From: Bubalus kerabau
Lineage: Eukaryota > Chordata > Mammalia > Artiodactyla > Bovidae
Reading direction: 5' to 3'
DNA: 64,000 nucleotides
Assembly: GCF_029407905.1 (NCBI RefSeq)
Contig: NC_073633.1
Coordinates: 27,728,501-27,792,500, forward strand
A program made the translations under genes and the position numbers. A model generated the notes under the pieces. It did no database searches. It worked only from the letters and a program-made list of their open reading frames with translations, and was not told where the DNA came from. Positions within the stretch are counted from its first letter, which is position 1; every line of letters begins with the position of its first letter. Positions 57,876 to 64,000 of this stretch are shown one piece after another.

Positions 57876-58514
57876 ACACATCTTACTTGTAATACCTCTG
57901 TGCTCATCTGTGTTGTCTTGGTCCTAAACACTCTATAGAAGGTTTTAATTATCTTTGACAGCTTTATTGCAGTCATATGATAGTGCATTCTCACTTCTTG
58001 ATCTCCTTGGTATTCATTTGCATCTCACCTTCCCACGTTGAAAATTTACTTAAAAGCCCATATAATTTAAATGTTTATAAGAGAGGTTGGTACAGAGTAG
58101 GCACTCAAGAATTATCTCTTTGTTGAATGAGCCAATGAATTTATTGAATTTAATGAAAATGTTGTGTTAAATAACTATTTAAATTGTTTAAATTAAGGGA
58201 TTTGATTTAGGTCATACCTGAATGGCCTAGTGGTTTTCCAGCCTTTCTTCAGTTTAAACCTGAATTTTGAAATAAGGAGCCCATGATCTGACCACAGTCA
58301 GCTCCAGATCTTGTTTTTGCTGACTCTATAGAGTTTCTCCATCTTCAGCTGCAAAGAATATAACCAATCTTATTTCTGTGTTAACTATCTGGTGATATTC
58401 AAGTGGAGAGTGGTCTCTCGTGTTGTTGGAAGAGGAAATTTGCTGTGACCAGTGTGTTTTCTTGGCAAAACTGTATTAGCCTTTGCCCTGCTTCATTTTG
58501 TACTCCAAGTTCAA
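57876..58514. other. Far 5' flank of TRAV26 copy b
   Basis: Positions 57876-58200 match 21.81-22.13 kb of the copy a flank; the remainder is unmatched. An old BovB-like piece is possible near 58.24-58.51 kb. No gene seen. Confidence 0.55.
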
Positions 58515-58795
58515 ACTATGCTATGCTATGCTAAGTCACTTCAGTCGTGTCCGACTCTGTGTGACCCCAGAGATGGCAGCACACCAGGCTCCCCCATCCC
58601 TGGGATTCTCCAGGAAAGAATACTGGAGTGGGTTGCCATTTCCTTCTCCAATGCATGAAAGTGAAAAGAGAAAGTGAAGTCGCTAGTCGTGTTCGACTCC
58701 TAGCGACCCCATGGACTGCAGTCCACCAGGCTCCTCCATCCATGGGATTTTCCAGGCAAGTGTACCCGAGTGGGGTGCCATTGCCTTCTCCGCCA
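58515..58795 (-). repeat. BOV-A2 dimeric SINE
   Basis: Two monomers in minus orientation, with a CTATGCTATGCTA tail and the flanking repeat AAGTTCAAACTA on both sides as target duplication. Confidence 0.92.
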
Positions 58796-61573
58796 AGTTC
58801 AAACTAGCTTGGAGTAAGTTTGCATTCCTTCCTGAGTTTGCATTCTAGTCCCCTATGATGAAAAGGACATATTTTGGGGGTGTTAATTCTAGAAGGTCTT
58901 GTAGATCTTGATAGAACCATTCTTCATAGATCTCTTTAGGTTCCAGTTTAAACCCATAATGTCACCATTATTGAGACATCCATTCATTCTGTTCTGGGTC
59001 AAGTACTTCCTCATACCCAAATCTCCAAGAAGCCCTCTAAATGGTACACTCTGACAATAAAGGTTTGAGACATTTTTCACAGTTAGGAAAGTTATGTCTC
59101 ATTTCCCAAAGATTACAAGCATTGGAACAATAAAACCTGTCTCATAGGGTTTTGATATTTAGATTAGATAATGAATCAGAAATGCATTCTACAGTTCCTG
59201 ACTTATAGTAAGTTCAGTAAATATCCACTTTCTATAGGCTGTTGAAACCTGCCTTTCCTTCAGTGTCCAGATTTGTGATCTGCTTCCCTGCCATCCTTCC
59301 CCCAAACCCGCCACATCAGTTCAGGGAAGGAAGCTTCTAGGGCATTTACTTAATCTCTTATTTTCTTGGAAACAGTCATTATTTTCCCTATCCTTTTGTA
59401 TCATATACAACTAGCTATACTGACACATTGACACACTCAGGGTGCTGAAAGGACACAGATGGAACAAGTGAGGTTTGATTTTGGTTTCCCTAAAAATAAT
59501 AAAATCAAGGACATCTTGCATGTATACTAGCTACTATTGGATGTAATATTTCTGATTTGGATCTCTAAGATTTTGCTGTTCTTATTAACTGTTTTCTCTT
59601 CTTATTGATTTATGAGTTGTAATACATTCTGCATTTGATTCCTTTTTCAGAAATGTGTTTTGCATATATTGCCTTCCACTCTGGGATTGACTTTCCACTC
59701 TCTTAACAGTGATTTTAAACAACACTGAAAAAAATTTTTTTCACATACATTCATGCTCATAACAATCTCCCTTGCAAGTTTTATTTGTTTGTTTTCTTTA
59801 GAAAGTTTAGAAATGCTTTCCTTTTGTGATGGCTATTGTTTGTGATGAAAAGTCAGGCATCATTCTCAATGATGTTTCCCAGAATGCAACATATCAATTT
59901 CCCCTGAGTATTAGCAAGACTTTTTTCCACTAAAATAGACCCTTGGATTTGTCTTCAGTGCTTGCAAACTTCTGCCAAAACCACAGTGGTGAATTTGCAG
60001 AATATCTTATTCATCTTTATGACATTCCATATAGCATTGCTCCTCAAAAAGGAGCTTGCTTTATAGGAAGTCAAGTACAACAGTGAGTGGAGATTCTTGC
60101 TATGATAAAGAGGTTATGGAATGGGTAATGGATGAGGTAGTTATAAATAATGGTTACAATCATGTGGTCATTTGCAGTAACAAAAGCTATAATAGTTATA
60201 AAATTATTTTCATTTTATATGAATATATTTATATATACATTAACCATTTTTAACTTCCCTCTCCTGTTTACCCGCCTGTAGTAACATAAAATGTGCCACT
60301 ACAAATTAAGCTTAATCTCATTGTATCTCAGTAGTTAAGATACAGGTTTCTATGAGAGAGTGTGATGCAGTTAGAAGAGGAAAGAACATCACCCTTAAAC
60401 GGATAAATGAACTTGTTATTCTCTTTGAAGGAGACAGCTTGTTTTGGTTGAATGAAGAATAATTCCATCATATTAACAGGAAGCATAGTTTTCCTGTGGT
60501 CTTTATTAGAAGCCGTGTTATTCAAAGAGGTACTGATTGAATGCCTAGTTAACAAGGAGGGACGTTAACCAGTTAAGCTGTTATGGTAGGTTTGCACTGT
60601 GTCAACTTAACAATCTGAAATTTCTTTCCCAGGATTTGCTTCCCTCTGTTGTTCTGGGTTAGGGTTGGCCATGACAGAGATTTGTGCAGGTTTTGGAAGG
60701 TACTTGTGATGAAGTAGCCATGTTTCTATGTTCCCCAGGATGATGCAGGGCTCCAGGGACTAAGGCAATACGTAATGCTGCTGCTGATCTGATAGTTCAA
60801 CTTATTGTTGACTCAGAACCCCTCGACCTTCCACCAGGTTATCTTCCTCATTTTCTCTTTGTATTAGACCAAGTATGCCTGTAGCATAACGGAAAATGAC
60901 ATCCACTTCTCCTGAGGGTCACCCACTACTGTGCGACTGAAGGAGGTAAGAGACAGACAAGTTTTAGAGTATCTTGTGGGTTCCATTGTCCTCATATATT
61001 TCCATACATGCCACAGTGTGTCCATGCTTTGTCCACATCCAACTTTGCTTCACAAAACTTCTCTAGTTGACTTACAGTGAATTCAAGCTCAACACCAAAT
61101 GCAAATATAACAGTTTTTATGGACACTCCCACCAGCTGTAGCCATTGCCTATGTTCTAATCCTTATCACCAATCTCTTACTCTACATCACTGGTGGCTCT
61201 CCTCTGATAGTGCCCTGACACAAAATCTAAGGGAAAAGGACTAAGGAAATGTTTGTCATGACGATTTCATTTTCTAGACCCAGATTTGTGATGTGAGCCT
61301 CTCTAGGTGAAACTGCCATTCTACATTATTATGGGGCAAGTTTTCAAATTTAGACAACTTTACACATGTTCTGTGTGTTTTATTTAAAGTCAAAAATTTA
61401 AGAGGAGAATGTATCAGTAGAAAATTACTCTGGACACCTGCTTCCAAATGACAAAGAAGGAGCTTTTATTTATAATTAAATTTTCTGATCCAGACCACAG
61501 ATGAAGCAACCGCAGGACTACCGTTTCTTGTCTGGGGTCTGCAGGTGTGTTCAGCTTTTTCTATTACTTCAAG
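58796..61573. other. 3' flank of TRDV1 copy d
   Basis: From about 58.92 kb matches 40.75-45.68 kb (unit c) without the BovB, LTR and SINE insertions found there. Non-coding throughout; paralogous also to 0.5-2.2 kb. No conserved open frame. Confidence 0.7.
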
Positions 61574-61580
61574 CACTGAG
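61574..61580 (-). other. Damaged heptamer of TRDV1 copy d
   Basis: The minus strand reads CTCAGTG where copies a-c read CACAGTG, explained by loss of two bases (CA). The 23-bp position then holds ACACACCTG, not a nonamer, because the sequence carrying the nonamer in copies a-c is deleted here. Confidence 0.85.
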
Positions 61581-62039
61581 TTCCCAGAGGGTGCAGAAGT
61601 ACTTTGCAGAGTCTTCCAGCTGTAAGTCTGAAATGGTGAGGCTGAGGGATTTATGTGATCTCTGAAAATTTACAGAGTATTGGACATCCATTGCATTCTG
61701 GGTAGAAGAATCCTGAAGAATAAGATAAATTATCTGTCCACTGCGAAGTTGTTTATACCAAAAAATGTAACTGCTCCGATGTGTTTCATAGCGACAGTTC
61801 AGGGTGACTACCTCCCCAGCTTGACTGGAAATGTATGGCTGGTCTTCAGTAACTATCTGGACTACACTGGATCCTGGGGGGGGGAAATCAGAAAACAGAG
61901 ATGGAGCAGTGAATAAAATAGTATAGGAATTAGACTAAAAAAATACAAACTGAAATCATAAGATGCTTGCTTCTCTTTTAGAATACCTACCAGAGAAGAT
62001 GAAGGCCAGGAACACCCAGGGCAGACTGGAGAGCAGCAT
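61581..62039 (-). CDS. TRDV1: TRDV1-family variable segment, copy d (open frame, RSS lost)
   Basis: Delta V segment with leader exon 61991-62039 (MLLSSLPWVFLAFIFSG, GT donor; a second in-frame ATG lies 12 nt upstream). The intron is unusually short at 117 bp, against 209-225 bp in the other copies. The V exon is 61581-61873 with a CCCAG acceptor. The domain reads SSVVQIVTEDQPYISSQAGE and keeps the first cysteine (VTLNCRYETH), core tryptophan (IFWYKQLRSGQI), YSVNFQRSHKS and the second cysteine (SAKYFCTLWE) without stop or frameshift. The RSS, however, lacks the CAC of the heptamer and has no nonamer. Transcription of the unrearranged segment is possible, but RAG joining is not expected. IMGT-style class would be ORF. 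Confidence 0.9.
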
Positions 62040-62521
62040 GAGCAGCATTCCCTGCTCAAATGTGCTGAGTTCCGCCTCAAGCTGAGTTCAGTGTCTGAGT
62101 GCCTGGCAGCGCATATACATAGTATCCAGTTCCTGTGTGACTCCTTCAAGCAGGAAGTGGGGGTTGTCATGTTCATAGGTGACATGGTCTGTGCACAGAT
62201 GGGAAAGAAAAGTCTAGCTCACCACAAACCCTTACTTTGTCTATTTTTCTTTCACTGGTAATTAAGTTAGGCTGAGCCCAAAAGGGGGCTTTGCAAAAGC
62301 AATTATTTTAAAGGTTTGAACTGAGTGAAACTGAAGAACAAACAAGTTGATAATCACTTATGATTATTCCACAGAATAATTTTGCCATCACATTTAAATT
62401 AGGCTTTTTAAAAAATTTTTATTGGCGTTTAGTTGATTTACAGTGATGTGTTACAGCAAAATGAAATGTGCATTGACAGAGGAATGGATAAAAAAATGTG
62501 CTATTTATGTACAATGATGTG
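62040..62521 (-). promoter_or_regulatory. TRDV1 copy d upstream region
   Basis: The ETS-type core CAGGAAGT is kept (62151-62158). The E-box position reads GACATGGTC and is broken. An L1-like tail at about 62.41-62.52 kb is shared with unit c. Confidence 0.4.
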
Positions 62522-62735
62522 TTTGTTCTTTAGTCACTAGGTAGTGTCCAACTCTTTGGGATCTGTGGACTGTATCCTGCTAGGCTCCTCCTTCCATGGG
62601 ATTTCCCAGGCAAGAATACTGGAGTGGGGTGCCATTTCCTTCTCCAAGGGTCTTCCTGAGCCAGGAATAGAACCCCTGTGTCCTCCTTGACAGGTGGATT
62701 CTTTACTGCAGAGCCACCGGGGAAAACCCACAATG
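62522..62735 (-). repeat. Bov-tA SINE
   Basis: Minus orientation, in the same place as the SINE at 46.76 kb of unit c, hence older than the c/d duplication. Confidence 0.86.
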
Positions 62736-64000
62736 AAATCGCTCTGCCATGAAAAAGAACAGAATAACGCTGTTTGTAACAACATGCACGGACCTAAAAT
62801 AAGATTTAGTATAAGCAATGAACCCTTCTTGTAATCTACTTACTTACTAGTCATTCATTTAGCCTATACTTACATTTCTCCATCCAAAATCTAAACACTC
62901 TATTTAAAAACTCACAGACTTTTGGCCCTTTTGGTGAAAGGCAGTCTTATCCAAAATTTTTAATATATTTTTTTTCTAGGTTTTAGTGCTCTGCTAGGTT
63001 TTTCCAATACATAAAATTACTTTGACAACAAATGATAAAATATCTGTCCTTCTAACTTTCAGAGTCCATTCTGTTTTTTATGTTTGTATGAATTTATAAC
63101 AAGAATAAAGTAATTTTTCTTTTGAAACTTGATATTGAGTCTTATTTATCAGACTTTAAGGGGGATCAGGATATTGAGTTCCATTCCTTCCACAAGTAGA
63201 ATTGTACTTATTAGATCATGTTTCTTAGAATTGTCCTCATGTCATTTTTTTTCATCCCACTGGCCCAAAATGTTCAGTCTCACGAGTTAGTTGCTTGTTA
63301 TTTTTTCTTTTTGTTAAATAAAGCATGCCAGATCTTTCTGTGCCATAATATAGTATAATGCACTCCAATAAAACTTGGTGTCTACAGACTGCAAGCACGC
63401 AGTATATGTCTACAGCACAGAAGGTGATGGCTGAGATTTGTAAACTGTTACCTATTCATTTGAATGTAGCTGTGAATTTTCTAGCTGGTTTTATTATTTT
63501 AATGGATGAATTAATATAAAAGAACCAAAGGCAAATGAATAGTAGAAAAGAAAGTACAGACAAGGTCTCTGAAACAGTGCCAACCCCTTGCTTTCAAGTT
63601 GCTTGAGTGGTGGTGTTAATGACTGATGCATGGAGGAGAGTGCATATTTAGTTGAGACATCTCCTCTGTCCCATTTCACCTCTGAGTGCTGACAGGCAGC
63701 TGATGCCCTGGTTTCAATTACCAAACCTACTTGTATTTAAGTAGAAGGGATTGCGAATGTCCACAGCAACTGGGCAGCAGCATGGTATTGTATTGTAGCA
63801 CATACAATATCTGTATTTAATAATTACAGATATTATACATACACCAGAAAATTAATATTGATAAAATATTACTGAAATATAGATGATAATCTGATATATC
63901 AGTTTTATTATGCATATCCCTGTGAAATTTTATCACTGGTACAGGTTTTTGTACCATCACTAAAATCATGATGCAGAATTGTTCCATCTCCCTAGAGAAA
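62736..64000. other. TRDV1 unit d 5' flank
   Basis: Non-coding sequence shared with 47.0-47.4 kb, 27.1-30.2 kb and 6.3-7.5 kb. It runs out of the window. No further V segment is seen. Confidence 0.65.

Noticed and set aside
1..64000. Search for TRDD, TRDJ, TRAJ or constant exons
   Set aside because: No J motif (FGxG) beside a 12-RSS and no constant domain were seen; the window is wholly V region.

Overview
The window is germline DNA from a bovid ruminant, most likely cattle or a close relative. Most of it is built from BovB LINEs and their 3' ends (ART2A-type), Bov-tA and BOV-A2 tRNA-derived SINEs, and L1-BT copies. The host genes are ten variable (V) segments of the T-cell receptor alpha/delta (TRA/TRD) locus, all on the minus strand, so the locus is transcribed from position 64000 towards position 1. 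No D, J or C segment, no conventional protein gene and no CRISPR or prokaryotic feature was seen.

Each V segment has a short leader exon (L), a phase-1 intron, a V exon and a recombination signal (RSS: heptamer, 23-bp spacer, nonamer). In transcription order they are: TRDV1 copy d (61.6-62.0 kb, open V exon, RSS destroyed), TRAV26 copy b (53.6-54.7 kb, intact), TRDV1 copy c (45.7-46.3 kb, stop codon), TRAV24 (37.6-38.1 kb, first cysteine lost), TRAV25 (33.5-34.1 kb, intact), TRDV1 copy b (26.1-26.7 kb, intact, best RSS), TRAV26 copy a (16.5-17.2 kb, intact), TRAV22 (13.5-14.0 kb, open but the acceptor AG reads AC), TRAV23 (12.3-12.8 kb, frameshift and lost cysteine) and TRDV1 copy a (2.3-2.8 kb, stop codon and GC splice donor). 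By sequence alone, four look usable, one is doubtful, one is open but lacks a good RSS, and four are pseudogenes.

The order agrees with repeated amplification of a cassette like the single-copy human order TRAV22-TRAV23-TRDV1-TRAV24-TRAV25-TRAV26. The flanks support this. The four TRDV1 units share kilobases of flanking sequence (about 0.44-8.4, 24.9-32.0, 40.8-48.6 and 58.9-64.0 kb), and the two TRAV26 units share about 15.9-22.1 and 52.8-58.2 kb. Many mobile elements sit in one copy while the matching site is empty in another, which gives a relative insertion history.

The sequence between V segments is almost wholly repeats. These include a 5'-truncated L1-BT with a 14-bp target duplication (3.15-6.19 kb), a BovB with a twin-priming type 5' inversion inside a SINE (19.6-21.7 kb), a solo endogenous-retrovirus LTR nested in a BovB 3' end (41.8-43.2 kb), and a truncated U6 snRNA copy joined to a SINE (56.75-57.06 kb).

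The V segments supply the variable domains of TCR alpha and delta chains. RAG recombinase joins a 23-RSS V to a D or J in developing T cells, and the product pairs with a TCR beta or gamma chain on alpha-beta or gamma-delta T cells. All assignments rest on reading the sequence and on remembered human family features; no database search was run.
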